34,312 nt of DNA from an uncultured bacterium (lineage in GTDB: Bacteria; Verrucomicrobiota; Kiritimatiellia; RFP12; UBA1067): the NCBI GenBank assembly GCA_902799715.1, contig CADCBS010000008.1, positions 1 through 34,312 on the forward strand, given 5' to 3'. Shown here piece after piece: positions 25,961-34,312 of this stretch. Numbering within the stretch: the first letter of the stretch is position 1; each line of letters opens with the position of its first letter. The notes below the pieces were generated by a model. The model did not search any database and was not told the origin of the DNA. It saw only the letters and a program-made list of their open reading frames with translations. A program made the position numbers and the translations under genes.

Positions 25961-26336
25961 TCATGCAGACAACGGCCCCGCCGCGGCAGCGGCGGACATG
26001 GAGGCGAACGCCGCCGCGCGGCGCATCGCCGCGAAGAACCGCATGGTTTCGCGGATAGCGTTCGCCGTGTCGTGCGCGTTCGCGGCCGCGGCGGGCGTGT
26101 GGACGCACGGCCTGGCCCTCGCCGCGATAGACTGCGGCCGCGACGAGCCGCCCGCGGCGATGGCCGGGCGCGAGAATTCGCTTGACGCGTACCGCCGCTC
26201 GGCGTACAGGCTGTGGTGCCGCCTGGCACTGTCGCCGGACGCGCTTGCGGAAATGGAATGCTTCAGGACGCCGCCCGCCGGAGACGCCGGCGGGAAAGAC
26301 GTGGAAGAAGGAAAACAAGAGGAGATGGACAGATGA
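25953..26336 (+). CDS. Small single-helix membrane protein, unknown
   Basis: 127 residues, no family recognised. An Ala-rich N-terminus is followed by one membrane segment at about 33-58 (MVSRIAFAVSCAFAAAAGVW), a middle stretch with DAYRRSAYRLWCRLALSP, and a charged tail rich in Glu and Lys. ATG 25953 overlaps the permease stop by 8 bases, and its stop overlaps the next start (ATGA), which together with third-position G/C bias supports real translation. Possible accessory subunit or sensor of the transporter, from position only. Confidence 0.6.
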   Translation: MNDHADNGPAAAAADMEANAAARRIAAKNRMVSRIAFAVSCAFAAAAGVWTHGLALAAIDCGRDEPPAAMAGRENSLDAYRRSAYRLWCRLALSPDALAEMECFRTPPAGDAGGKDVEEGKQEEMDR

Positions 26337-27745
26337 TGTACGGAACGAGAAGGGATTTCCTGCGCGGCGCGGCGTCCGCCGGCGCGGCGTTCGCGTTTCC
26401 GGCGATAGTGCCGGCTCGCGTGTTCGGGGCGGCTGCGCCGAGCAATACGATAAACGTGGCGCAGATAGGATGCGGGCGCATCGGGCTGACGATGGACGTG
26501 CCGGGCTTCCTGCGCGCCTCCTGCGCGCGCGTCGCCGCGGTCTGCGACCTCGATTCGCGCCGCCTGGCGTTCATGCGCTCCTTCGTCGCGAAAAGGCAGG
26601 GCGGAAAATCCGCAGGCTCCGTCCCCGCCGCGCGCGACTACCGCGAAATCCTCGCGCGCAAGGATATCGACGCCGTCTCGATATCGACGCCCGACCACTG
26701 GCACGCCCAGATCGCGGTCGAGGCCGCGTTCGCCGGCAAGGACGTCTACATGCAGAAGCCCGCCTCGCTGACGATCCGCGAGGGGCGCTGTTTCGCCGAC
26801 GCGATAGCCGAGACCGGCCGCACTTTCCTCCTCGGCTCGCAGCAGCGCTCGTGGGGCCATTTCCAGGACGCCTGCGCCTTCGTGCGCGAAGGGCGCATCG
26901 GCAAGGTCCTCCGCATCGAAGTGGGCCTGCCGGGCGATCCCGCCGGCGGGTCGACGAAGAAAATGCCCGTCCCCGCGAATCTCGACTACGGCTTCTGGCT
27001 CGGCTCCACGCCCGAGGTCTACTACACCGAAGACCGCGTGCACAGCCAGAACGCCAACATCTCGAAGGCCGTCAACTCGCGCCCCGGATGGCTCCGCTGC
27101 GAGCAGTTCGGCGCGGGCATGATCACCGGCTGGGGGTCGCACCATCTCGACATCGTGCACTGGGCGATGGGCTGGGAGAAGATCGGCCCGAAATACATCG
27201 AAGGCAAGGGCCGCTTCCACACGGGCGGTCTTTGGGACGTGCACGGCGAATACGACATCACGCTCGTCTATCCGGACGGGACGCCCGTGAGGGTGTGGGA
27301 CAAGTTCCCGAACGGCGTGCGCTTCATCGGCGAGAAGGGATGGATATTCGCCAGCCGTGGCTCCGCGAAGGTGTCGAAGAGCGACCCCGTCGCCGCCGGC
27401 AAGCCGCTGAAGGCGCTCGACGCGAGCGACCCGAAGCTCGTCGCCGGAACGCCGTCGATCGTCCTGTACAGGAACGCGATCCGCGACCAGAACCGCCACC
27501 ACCAGAATTTCATCGACTCCATCAAGGCCGGCGTCCCGAGCATCGTCCCGGCGGAGACCGCGCACCGCTCCTGCTCGGCCTGCCTGCTGTCGTGGATCGG
27601 CATGAAGCTCGGCCGCAGGCTGGAGTGGGACTGGAAGGCGGAACGCTTCGTGGCCGACCCCGAGGCGGACGCGATGCTCGAGCGCACGGAACGCGCCCCC
27701 TACGGCGCGAAGCGCGCGTACGAACGTCTAAGCAGGAAAGCATGA
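26333..27745 (+). CDS. Tat-exported Gfo/Idh/MocA-family oxidoreductase
   Basis: 470 residues. A twin-arginine signal RRDFLRG (6-12) precedes a hydrophobic stretch ending near VPARVFGAA, so the folded, NAD(P)-loaded enzyme should be exported. The Rossmann fold follows with IGCGRIG (45-51), CDLD, and STPDHWHA; the EKP position reads QKP (141-143), as in many exported members, and HHLDIVHWAMG carries the likely active-site His/Asp. The family oxidises sugars or glycosides, often at C3. ATG 26333 has GGAG at 26321-26324 and overlaps the previous stop by 4 bases; a second in-frame ATG lies at 26336. Directly followed, 1 base apart, by the ThuA-PmoA gene, suggesting consecutive steps on a carbohydrate. 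Confidence 0.88.
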   Translation: MMYGTRRDFLRGAASAGAAFAFPAIVPARVFGAAAPSNTINVAQIGCGRIGLTMDVPGFLRASCARVAAVCDLDSRRLAFMRSFVAKRQGGKSAGSVPAARDYREILARKDIDAVSISTPDHWHAQIAVEAAFAGKDVYMQKPASLTIREGRCFADAIAETGRTFLLGSQQRSWGHFQDACAFVREGRIGKVLRIEVGLPGDPAGGSTKKMPVPANLDYGFWLGSTPEVYYTEDRVHSQNANISKAVNSRPGWLRCEQFGAGMITGWGSHHLDIVHWAMGWEKIGPKYIEGKGRFHTGGLWDVHGEYDITLVYPDGTPVRVWDKFPNGVRFIGEKGWIFASRGSAKVSKSDPVAAGKPLKALDASDPKLVAGTPSIVLYRNAIRDQNRHHQNFIDSIKAGVPSIVPAETAHRSCSACLLSWIGMKLGRRLEWDWKAERFVADPEADAMLERTERAPYGAKRAYERLSRKA

Positions 27746-27746
27746 C

Positions 27747-29372
27747 ATGAAAGCAAGATACATCGTTTTCGCGGCTGCGGCCGCCGCTTCCCTAGGAATG
27801 TGCGCCGCGGACTTCAAGCCGGCGGACGTCCTTGTGTACACGCGCTGGGACCATGTGAAAAACCAGAAGACCGGCGAAGTGAAGAAAGGCGGCTTCGACG
27901 CCAAGACGCGGCCCTACCACCACGAGTCCACCGAACAGGGCGCCGAGGAGGTCCGCCGCTACTTCACGGCGAACGGATACTCGTGCCTCGTCACGGACGA
28001 TCCCGCGGTGTTCGTCTCGGACGCGATGAAGACTTTCAAGCTCGTGATGCTGTGCAACACGAACCACGAGCTTTTCGACACCGCCGCCCAGCGCGAGGCT
28101 TTCTACCGGTTCGTGGAAAACGGCGGCGGGCTTCTCGCCACGCACTGCGCAAGCGCGAACGAGCGCGGCTCAAAGCGCTTCCGCGATTTCCTCGGCGGCG
28201 CATTCGAGCGCCACTACGCCGCGCATCAAAAGATTCCCTTCTCCAATGTTGACCGCTCGCATCCCGCGATGGCCTGCATGGACAAAGACTACGTGTGGGC
28301 CGACGACGAAGTGTACCTCAACCATCCCGACGGAAACGTCCGCCCCGTCCTTACTCTCATGTGGAAGGACGTCCTGCGCAATTCGAAAAAGACGGACAAG
28401 TACGGCTGCCCGGCCTGCGGCGGACACGTCCTTGAATGGTGCAAGACTTTCGGCAAGGGCCGCATCTACTACACCGCGCTCGGCCACAACGCCGCGGACT
28501 GGGGCAAGATGGAATGGCAGCTGCACCTTCTCGAAGCGGCCCGCTGGGCGATGAAAGAGCGTCCCGACAAGGTCGGCGCCAAGACGGCGAAGGCGACGGC
28601 CCGCGCCACGATCGACGGTGTCGAATGCGTGAAGGACGGAAAGACCGTCTGGAAGTTCAATATCGCAAACCGCGAATCCAAGCCTTTCGTCCACCCCCTC
28701 TGCCTCCCCGACGGAAGATGCTTCACCGACGCCCGCCCGAAAGACCACCCGTGGCACCTCGGGCTCTGGTTCGCGTGGAAGTATATGAACGGGCTAAACT
28801 ACTGGGAGCCGCGCACTCCGGCGCAGGAAAACCTCTTCCCCGAAGGGATGACTATCGTGAAGGATTTCAACATCCAGACCGTTGGCGGCGCGGCAAAGGT
28901 CGATCTCTCGCTCTGGTACGGCCCGCGCGCGGAGCCGGGCAATGTCCTTCTCGAAGAAGAGCGCACGGTGCAGTTCTCGGAGCCTGACGAAAAGGGATGC
29001 TACAAGATCCGCTCCACGCACAAGTTCACCGCGAAGGGCGAAGTGCATCTCGACTGCCGCCGCCCCGTCGGCTACGGCGGCTTCTCGTGCCGCATGGCCG
29101 GCTTCATGGGCAAGTTCAAGATGACCGGCGTCGGCGGCAATCCGGACCACAAGAAAAACGTCGGCGGCCCGAAGGGAATGAACGCCATCAGGTACGTCGA
29201 TCCCAAGACCGGCCACGGCGTGGAATTCAAGATCCTCGCGCCTCTCGAAACGGAGCGCATCTACACATGGAGCGACCACCGCTACGTGAACCCGATGCCG
29301 ATTTACGAAAAGCCGCTCGACCTGAAGCCCGGGGACTCCTTCGCGCTGGACTACGAAGTGTCGGTGTTCTGA
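27747..29372 (+). CDS. Secreted ThuA domain fused to PmoA (DUF6807)-like domain
   Basis: 541 residues. Signal peptide 1-20 (MKARYIVFAAAAAASLGMCA). A ThuA-like, class I glutamine-amidotransferase-like domain spans about 25-275: VLVYTR, YFTANGYSCLVTDD, VENGGGLLATHCAS, GKGRIYYTALGHN. It contains a Cys insertion GCPACGGHVLEWC absent from most ThuA domains I know. The second domain (about 290-541) has the PmoA/DUF6807 signature: FVHPLCLPDGR, DHPWHLGLWFAW, MNGLNYWEP, GYGGFSCRMAG. ThuA acts with a Gfo/Idh dehydrogenase (ThuB) on disaccharides in rhizobia; by analogy this pair could process an oxidised glycoside outside the cytoplasm. Spacing of 1 base from the oxidoreductase stop supports one transcript. 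Confidence 0.8.
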   Translation: MKARYIVFAAAAAASLGMCAADFKPADVLVYTRWDHVKNQKTGEVKKGGFDAKTRPYHHESTEQGAEEVRRYFTANGYSCLVTDDPAVFVSDAMKTFKLVMLCNTNHELFDTAAQREAFYRFVENGGGLLATHCASANERGSKRFRDFLGGAFERHYAAHQKIPFSNVDRSHPAMACMDKDYVWADDEVYLNHPDGNVRPVLTLMWKDVLRNSKKTDKYGCPACGGHVLEWCKTFGKGRIYYTALGHNAADWGKMEWQLHLLEAARWAMKERPDKVGAKTAKATARATIDGVECVKDGKTVWKFNIANRESKPFVHPLCLPDGRCFTDARPKDHPWHLGLWFAWKYMNGLNYWEPRTPAQENLFPEGMTIVKDFNIQTVGGAAKVDLSLWYGPRAEPGNVLLEEERTVQFSEPDEKGCYKIRSTHKFTAKGEVHLDCRRPVGYGGFSCRMAGFMGKFKMTGVGGNPDHKKNVGGPKGMNAIRYVDPKTGHGVEFKILAPLETERIYTWSDHRYVNPMPIYEKPLDLKPGDSFALDYEVSVF

Positions 29373-29418
29373 CCGGCCATTCCCCGCGCAGTCGCGCTGT
29401 TTTCCGAGGAGCGTCCAC

Positions 29419-30936
29419 ATGGAACAATTGATGCAGACTTTGGGCACGGCAGGCGCCATCGTGGCGGTGGTGCTTCTGTTCTCCCTCGCCATTTTCATAC
29501 ACGAGTTCGGCCACTACCTCGCCGCCCGGATGCTGGGGATGAAGGTGACCGCGTTTTCCATCGGCTTCGGCCCGGCCATCTGGAAAAAGAAGATCGGCGG
29601 CATCGAATACAAGGTGTCGTGGTTCCTTTTCGGCGGCTACGTGGCCCTTCCGCAGCTCGATCCGGCCGGCATGGAGAACATTCAGGGCGGCAACGGGGAT
29701 GGGAAGAAGGACGGCGGGAAAGGCAAAGACGGCGAAGACAGGGAAGAAGAAGCCGCGGAGCCCGTGCCGGACGCTCCGGCCTGGAAGCGCATCATAGTGG
29801 CGGCCGCCGGCCCGTTCGGGAACATCGTGCTGGCCGTGGCGATAGCCTGCATCCTCCCCTTCACCGGGGCGGAGTTCGGCGCGAACGACGCCACGGTGCA
29901 CGGCGTGGTGCTCGGTTCGCCCGCCGACAAGGCGGGCATCTGGCCCGGCGACAGGATCGTTTCCATCGGCGGGCGCGAAATCAAGTATTTCTCCGACATA
30001 GTGACCGAAACGGCGATAGCAGGCGCCGCGCCGATGCGCTTCGAAGTCGAGCGCGGCGCGGTCCCGCGCGTCGGAATCGGCACGAACAGCTTCGCGGTGG
30101 TGTCCGAGGCCGCAGGCGGCGCGTCGTCGACGCAGGAAGTGGCAGTCGCCTCGGTTGCGATGCTGCCCGCGCCGGGCGACGCCGGAAACGGCGATGCGCT
30201 CCCCCCGCGCACGGCAGACAATTCCATAAAGGCCGACTTCGGAGCGTCTGGCGGCGTCTCGAAGGCTCTTTACGGAAGCGGCGGCTGCGACATGGTGGAG
30301 TTCGAGGACAACCCGTTCCCGATGCCCGTCTGGGACGGCAGGACGTTCTATCTCGACAACTCCAGCCCGGGCGCCGGCGTGCAAAGGCTTTCGTTCGAAG
30401 TCGTGCCGGCGGAGAATCCCCTCGGCGGCTACGTGGTCGGCGTTTTGTCCGCCGAAAAGAAAAGCCCCGTTTGGATGGCGGTGGACGGCCCGCTCGACCA
30501 GCTCGCGCTGGACTGCCAGAGCATGGGGCGCGTGCTCGGGGCGCTCGTCACGCCCAAGACCGCAGGCAACACCGCCAAGGCGGTGTCTGGGCCTGTCGGC
30601 ATAGGCCGCGTCCTCTACAAGACCGTGCGCTCCGACTTCTGGGGCGCGATCGGGTTCCTCCGCTTCCTCTGCATGAACCTCGCGCTGATAAACCTGCTTC
30701 CGATACCTGTCCTCGACGGCGGGCACATCGTGTTCGCGCTTTTCGAGATGGCCACGCGCCGCAAGCCGAACCGCAAGCTCGTGGAATGGACCACGACGGC
30801 GTTCGCGTTCCTCGTGATAGGCCTGATGCTTCTGCTCGTGTTCACGGACTCGAAGCGCTGGATCGACTCCGGCGCGGCGGAAAGCGCGGAAGCGCCAGTC
30901 GGCAGGATCGTGCCTGCGGACGCCGTTGCGAAATGA
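29419..30936 (+). CDS. rseP: RseP-type site-2 protease with insertions
   Basis: 505 residues. Intramembrane zinc metalloprotease that cleaves membrane-bound anti-sigma factors and signal-peptide remnants. The zinc site is HEFGH (28-32, catalytic Glu29) with the third ligand in NLLPIPVLDGGH near the C-terminus. One PDZ domain (about 160-200, SPADKAGIWPGDRIVSIGGR) is visible. Two departures: a Gly/Lys/Asp-rich low-complexity linker at about 91-115 (GNGDGKKDGGKGKDGED), and a long region after the PDZ (about 215-360) that does not look like a second PDZ. ATG 29419 has GAGGAG (29406-29411). The stop overlaps ispG as ATGA; in many bacteria rseP neighbours other isoprenoid or envelope genes. Confidence 0.88.
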   Translation: MEQLMQTLGTAGAIVAVVLLFSLAIFIHEFGHYLAARMLGMKVTAFSIGFGPAIWKKKIGGIEYKVSWFLFGGYVALPQLDPAGMENIQGGNGDGKKDGGKGKDGEDREEEAAEPVPDAPAWKRIIVAAAGPFGNIVLAVAIACILPFTGAEFGANDATVHGVVLGSPADKAGIWPGDRIVSIGGREIKYFSDIVTETAIAGAAPMRFEVERGAVPRVGIGTNSFAVVSEAAGGASSTQEVAVASVAMLPAPGDAGNGDALPPRTADNSIKADFGASGGVSKALYGSGGCDMVEFEDNPFPMPVWDGRTFYLDNSSPGAGVQRLSFEVVPAENPLGGYVVGVLSAEKKSPVWMAVDGPLDQLALDCQSMGRVLGALVTPKTAGNTAKAVSGPVGIGRVLYKTVRSDFWGAIGFLRFLCMNLALINLLPIPVLDGGHIVFALFEMATRRKPNRKLVEWTTTAFAFLVIGLMLLLVFTDSKRWIDSGAAESAEAPVGRIVPADAVAK

Positions 30937-32060
30937 ACCGGGAGCTTTCCGAGATGGAAGAATCATCCTTCCACGGCGCGAAACGCCGTGAAACGCGCCG
31001 CGTGGACGTAGGCGGCGTGGCGGTGGGCGGAGGCGCGCCCGTTTCGGTGCAGACGATGGCGAACGCCGATCCGCACGACCGCGAGGCCCTTCTCGCGCAG
31101 GTGCGGCAGTCCGCCGCCGCAGGCGCGGACATCGTGCGGCTAACGGTCCCCGACGAAGAGGCCGCGCGCGTTTTCGGGCTTGTGCGGAAGGATTCGCCCG
31201 TGCCGCTCGTGGCCGACATACATTTCGACTGGCGGCTGGCGGTCGCGGCGCTCGAAAACGGCGCCGACGCGCTGCGGCTGAACCCCGGCAACATCGGCGG
31301 CGCGGAGAACGTGCGCGCGGTGGCGCGCGCGGCTTCGGCGCGGGGCGTTCCGATCCGCATCGGCGTGAACGGCGGCTCGCTCGAAAAAGACCTGATGGAG
31401 AAATACGGCGGGGCGTCCGCACCCGCGCTGGTGGAATCCGCCCTGCGGCACGCCGCGCTCCTGGAGGCGGAGGATTTCAGGGACATCGTGATATCGGTCA
31501 AGGCGTCGGACGTCCCGCGCACGCTGGCCGCATACAGGCTACTTTCATCGAAAACCGCCTATCCGCTCCACGTCGGCGTGACCGAGGCCGGAACGCTGAT
31601 ACCCGGGCTCGTGCGTTCGGCGTACGCCATAGGCACGCTGCTTGCGGAGGGGATCGGCGACACGATACGCGTTTCGCTGACCGATCTCCCCTCCCGCGAA
31701 GTGAAGGCCGGGCTGGAGATACTGCGCGCGACGGGCCTGCGCGGCCCCGGGCCGTCCGTGACGTCCTGCCCCACGTGCGGGCGCACGAAGGTCGATCTCG
31801 TAAAGGCCGCTACGGAGACGGAGGAGGCGCTCGAGGCTTTCGCGCGCGAAAACCCAGGCGTCAGCCTGCCGCGCGTCGCGGTGATGGGATGCGTGGTGAA
31901 CGGCCCCGGCGAGGCGAAGCACGCCGACATAGCGCTTTGCGGAGGCGCGGGGTTCTTCAGGGCGTTCGTGCGCGGGGAGATGATACCGGGCGACCCCGTG
32001 CCGCCGGAGCGCGCCGCGGAGGAAGTCGTGCGGCTGGTGCGGGAGTTCGCCGGGGTTTGA
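30933..32060 (+). CDS. ispG: 4-hydroxy-3-methylbut-2-enyl-diphosphate synthase
   Basis: 375 residues, short two-domain bacterial form. Reductively converts MEcPP to HMBPP in the MEP isoprenoid pathway with a 4Fe-4S cluster. Cluster ligands fit Cys279, Cys282 (SCPTCGR) and Cys320 (MGCVVNGPGEA), with Glu327 seven residues later exactly as in E. coli. The TIM-barrel half shows VQTMANADPHD, DIHFDWRLA, LNPGNIGG and IRIGVNGGSL. The first ~20 residues (MEESSFHGAKRRETR) are a little longer than usual. ATG 30933 overlaps the rseP stop. Confidence 0.95.
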   Translation: MNRELSEMEESSFHGAKRRETRRVDVGGVAVGGGAPVSVQTMANADPHDREALLAQVRQSAAAGADIVRLTVPDEEAARVFGLVRKDSPVPLVADIHFDWRLAVAALENGADALRLNPGNIGGAENVRAVARAASARGVPIRIGVNGGSLEKDLMEKYGGASAPALVESALRHAALLEAEDFRDIVISVKASDVPRTLAAYRLLSSKTAYPLHVGVTEAGTLIPGLVRSAYAIGTLLAEGIGDTIRVSLTDLPSREVKAGLEILRATGLRGPGPSVTSCPTCGRTKVDLVKAATETEEALEAFARENPGVSLPRVAVMGCVVNGPGEAKHADIALCGGAGFFRAFVRGEMIPGDPVPPERAAEEVVRLVREFAGV

Positions 32061-32062
32061 CG

Positions 32063-32078
32063 GCCGGCACGCGCCGGC
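32063..32078. terminator. GC-rich hairpin after ispG
   Basis: GCCGGC arms (32063-32068, 32073-32078) around ACGC, followed by a second possible stem (CCGGC-GCG-GCCGG) and, 20 bases later, a T6 run at 32102-32107. The distance to the T-run is too long for a standard terminator, so this is tentative. The rest of the 76-base gap before tex holds no clear promoter. Confidence 0.35.
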
Positions 32079-32136
32079 GCGGCCGGGGAGTCCAGCGTAT
32101 TTTTTCCATACAACACGGAACCACACAAGGCAAGAC

Positions 32137-34312
32137 ATGGCAGAGAAGAACGTTTTCGCGGCCGCCGAGGCCGCGCTACCGAGGCTCGTGAAGGAGATAG
32201 GCGTTTCCGGCCCGCAGATACTCGCGGTCGCGAAACTCCTTTCCGAAGGCAACACGATCCCGTTCATAGCGCGCTACCGCAAGGAGGCGCACGGCAACCT
32301 GGACGAAGTGCAGATATCGCAGATCGGCGAGAGGGCGGAGTACTACGCCGAACTGGAAGACCGCCGCGCCACGATACTGAAATCGATCGATTCGCAAGGC
32401 AAGCTCACGGACGAGCTGCGCGGAAAGATAGAGAACTGCTTCGTGAAGTCCGAGCTGGAGGACCTGTACCTCCCCTACAAGCCCAAGCGCAGGACGCGCG
32501 CGATGATAGCGCGCGAGCGCGGCCTGGAGCCGCTGGCGGACCTGATCGCCGCGCAGGGCGCCGGCGACCCGGCGGCGGACGCCGCCGCCTTCGCGGACGC
32601 GGAGAAGGGCGTGCCGGACGCCGCGGCGGCGCTCGCCGGGGCGCGCGACATCGTGGCCGAGCGCATATCCGAGCGCGCCGACGTGCGCGGCCTCGTGCGC
32701 GAGGCGTACATGACGAAGTCCAAGGTCGTCTCCACCGTGGTGCAGCCTCCGCCGGCGCAGCCCACGAAGTTCGAGCAGTACTACGATTTCTCCGAAAGCA
32801 TCGCCGACATCCCGTCGCACCGGTTCCTCGCGATCAGGCGCGGGCAGCAGGAGAACGTCCTTTGGGTGCATCTGTCCCTGGAGGCGGAGCCGTACGTGCG
32901 CGAAATCGAAGGCATGGCAGGGGTCCGCGACGGCTCCCCGTGGGCGGGCGAGCTGCGCTCCGCCGTGCGCGACGCATACGAAAGGCTCGTGGCGCCTTCC
33001 TGCGAGCTGGACGCGATGGTGGAGAAGAAACTCGCGGCCGACCGCGCCGCCGTGGAGATATTCGCGGAGAACCTGCGCCACCTGCTGCTCGCCGCGCCGC
33101 TCGGGGAAAAGACGGTGCTCGCTATCGACCCCGGCATAAGGACCGGATGCAAGTGCGCGCTTCTCGACGCCACCGGCAAATACGTCGGCAGCACGGTCAT
33201 CTACCCGCAGCAGCGCACGGCCGAGGCGCAGAGCGCTCTCGCGAAGATCGTGGAGAAGTACAAGCCCGAGGCGATAGCGGTGGGCAACGGAACCGCAGGC
33301 CGCGAGACGGAGGCGTTCGTGCGCACCACCCTCAAGCTGATGGGCAGGGAGAACGACGTCATCGTGGTCTCCGTCTCCGAGTCCGGCGCGTCGGTGTATT
33401 CGGCCTCGGAGGTGGCGCGCGCGGAATTCCCGAAGCTGGACCTCACCGTGCGCGGCGCGATATCCATCGGCCGCCGCCTGCAGGACCCGCTCGCGGAGCT
33501 TGTGAAGATAGACCCCAAGGCGATAGGCGTGGGCCAGTACCAGCACGACGTGCACCAGCCCCTGCTCGGCGCGAAGCTCGACGAAGTGGTGGTGTCGTGC
33601 GTGAACCGTGTCGGCGTGGAGCTGAACACGGCGTCGGCGTCGCTCCTCACCCGCGTCTCCGGCCTCGGCGCGTCCACCGCGCGCAAGATAGTCGAATGGC
33701 GCGACGGACACGGCGCGTTCAAGTCGCGCAAGGAGCTTCTCGACGTCCCCGGGCTCGGCCCCAAGGCTTTCGAGCAGTGCGCGGGCTTCCTGCGCATACG
33801 CGGGGCGGAGAATCCGCTCGACGCGTCCGCGGTGCACCCTGAAAGATACGCGCTCGTGGAGCGGATGGCGGCCGACATGGGCGTGCCGGCGTCGCGCCTC
33901 GCGGGCGACGCTTCGCTCGCCGCGAAGATCGACATACGCAAGTACATCTCCAACGACATCGGCGAACCCACGCTGCGCGACATCGTGGAGGAGCTGAAGA
34001 AGCCCGGCCGCGACCCGCGCGCGGTTTTCGAGAAGCCGGCGTTCCGCGACGACATAATGTCGATCGAGGACGTGCGCGAGGGCATGGAGCTCGAGGGCGT
34101 GGTCACGAACGTCACGGCGTTCGGCGCGTTCGTGGACATCGGCGTGCACCAGGACGGGCTCGTGCACGTCTCGGAGATCGCCGACAGGTTCGTGCGCGAT
34201 CCCTCCGAAGTCGTGAAGGCGGGCGACCGCATCAAGGTGAGGGTGCTTTCCGTCGATCTCGCGCGCAAGCGCATAAGCCTGACCGCGCGGAAGAATCCCC
34301 GCCCGCCCGCGG
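32137..34312 (+). CDS. tex: Tex family RNA-binding/transcription accessory protein (3' truncated by window)
   Basis: 725 codons are present and the frame is still open at the window end, so only the last few dozen residues are missing. Tex is a conserved nucleic-acid-binding protein implicated in transcription and stress tolerance. Order of domains: N-terminal helical region with NTIPFIARYRKEAHGNLDE; YqgF/RNase H-like fold with VLAIDPGIRTGCKCALL; two helix-hairpin-helix stretches (GLGASTARKIVEWR, LLDVPGLGPKAFEQC); and an S1 domain near the end (GMELEGVVTNVTAFGAFVDI, DGLVHVSEIADRF). ATG 32137 has a weak AAGGCAAG upstream. Confidence 0.93.
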   Translation, partial: MAEKNVFAAAEAALPRLVKEIGVSGPQILAVAKLLSEGNTIPFIARYRKEAHGNLDEVQISQIGERAEYYAELEDRRATILKSIDSQGKLTDELRGKIENCFVKSELEDLYLPYKPKRRTRAMIARERGLEPLADLIAAQGAGDPAADAAAFADAEKGVPDAAAALAGARDIVAERISERADVRGLVREAYMTKSKVVSTVVQPPPAQPTKFEQYYDFSESIADIPSHRFLAIRRGQQENVLWVHLSLEAEPYVREIEGMAGVRDGSPWAGELRSAVRDAYERLVAPSCELDAMVEKKLAADRAAVEIFAENLRHLLLAAPLGEKTVLAIDPGIRTGCKCALLDATGKYVGSTVIYPQQRTAEAQSALAKIVEKYKPEAIAVGNGTAGRETEAFVRTTLKLMGRENDVIVVSVSESGASVYSASEVARAEFPKLDLTVRGAISIGRRLQDPLAELVKIDPKAIGVGQYQHDVHQPLLGAKLDEVVVSCVNRVGVELNTASASLLTRVSGLGASTARKIVEWRDGHGAFKSRKELLDVPGLGPKAFEQCAGFLRIRGAENPLDASAVHPERYALVERMAADMGVPASRLAGDASLAAKIDIRKYISNDIGEPTLRDIVEELKKPGRDPRAVFEKPAFRDDIMSIEDVREGMELEGVVTNVTAFGAFVDIGVHQDGLVHVSEIADRFVRDPSEVVKAGDRIKVRVLSVDLARKRISLTARKNPRPPA

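Noticed and set aside
32101-32136. A sigma-70 promoter for tex around CCATACAAC
   Set aside because: The -10 match is poor and no -35 is correctly placed; tex may be read from the upstream operon.

Overview
The window is a GC-rich bacterial chromosome segment (core part well above 60% G+C by eye) with a lower-GC, mosaic left end of about 4 kb. The gene content fits the PVC superphylum, most likely Kiritimatiellota, Lentisphaerota or Verrucomicrobiota: an exosortase fused to an EpsI-type domain, a zinc-ribbon Ser/Thr kinase, an LA_2272-type surface repeat protein, a Tat-exported Gfo/Idh/MocA oxidoreductase beside a ThuA-PmoA fusion, and a RAYT-type transposase. This placement is inference from gene content; there is no rRNA here to test it.

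Left accessory region (1-4000). It opens with a broken frame joining a DnaE fragment to a DnaB-like domain without a Walker A lysine. Then come a two-gene unit (unknown protein plus RAYT/Y1 transposase, ATGA overlap), a short tandem repeat, and an AT-rich gene for a probable PD-(D/E)XK nuclease-like protein. A hairpin and a near-perfect sigma-54 promoter mark the transition to a histidine-phosphatase gene (4031-4780).

Core region 1 (5017-9134, +): a tight run of SEC-C/YchJ-like protein, HAD phosphatase, endonuclease III, second HAD phosphatase, MBL-fold hydrolase and radical SAM protein. Two minus-strand genes follow: a DUF2062 membrane protein and a secreted repeat protein, each with a recognisable terminator, the latter with a textbook sigma-70 promoter.

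Core region 2 (10554-23904, +): ten genes, mostly overlapping or separated by a few bases, behind one strong promoter: rpe, lepA, lepB, Ser/Thr kinase, exosortase-EpsI, WecA/CapD-like fusion, nadA, Ca/Na antiporter, cmk, pgpA. Its centre looks like an envelope module for protein sorting, signal-peptide cleavage and glycan-lipid priming, embedded among housekeeping genes.

Core region 3 (23994-34312, +): a MacB-type ABC ATPase and permease, a small membrane protein, the Tat oxidoreductase and the ThuA-PmoA protein (probably exported sugar chemistry), then rseP, ispG and a nearly complete tex gene cut by the window end.

Recurring signals: several genes have -10 elements so close to the ATG that their mRNAs should be leaderless, and the core genes use ATA for isoleucine far more than expected (lepA: 22 ATA, 17 ATC, 0 ATT). 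No tRNA, rRNA, CRISPR array or complete insertion sequence was seen. No stretch longer than 300 bases lacks a gene.
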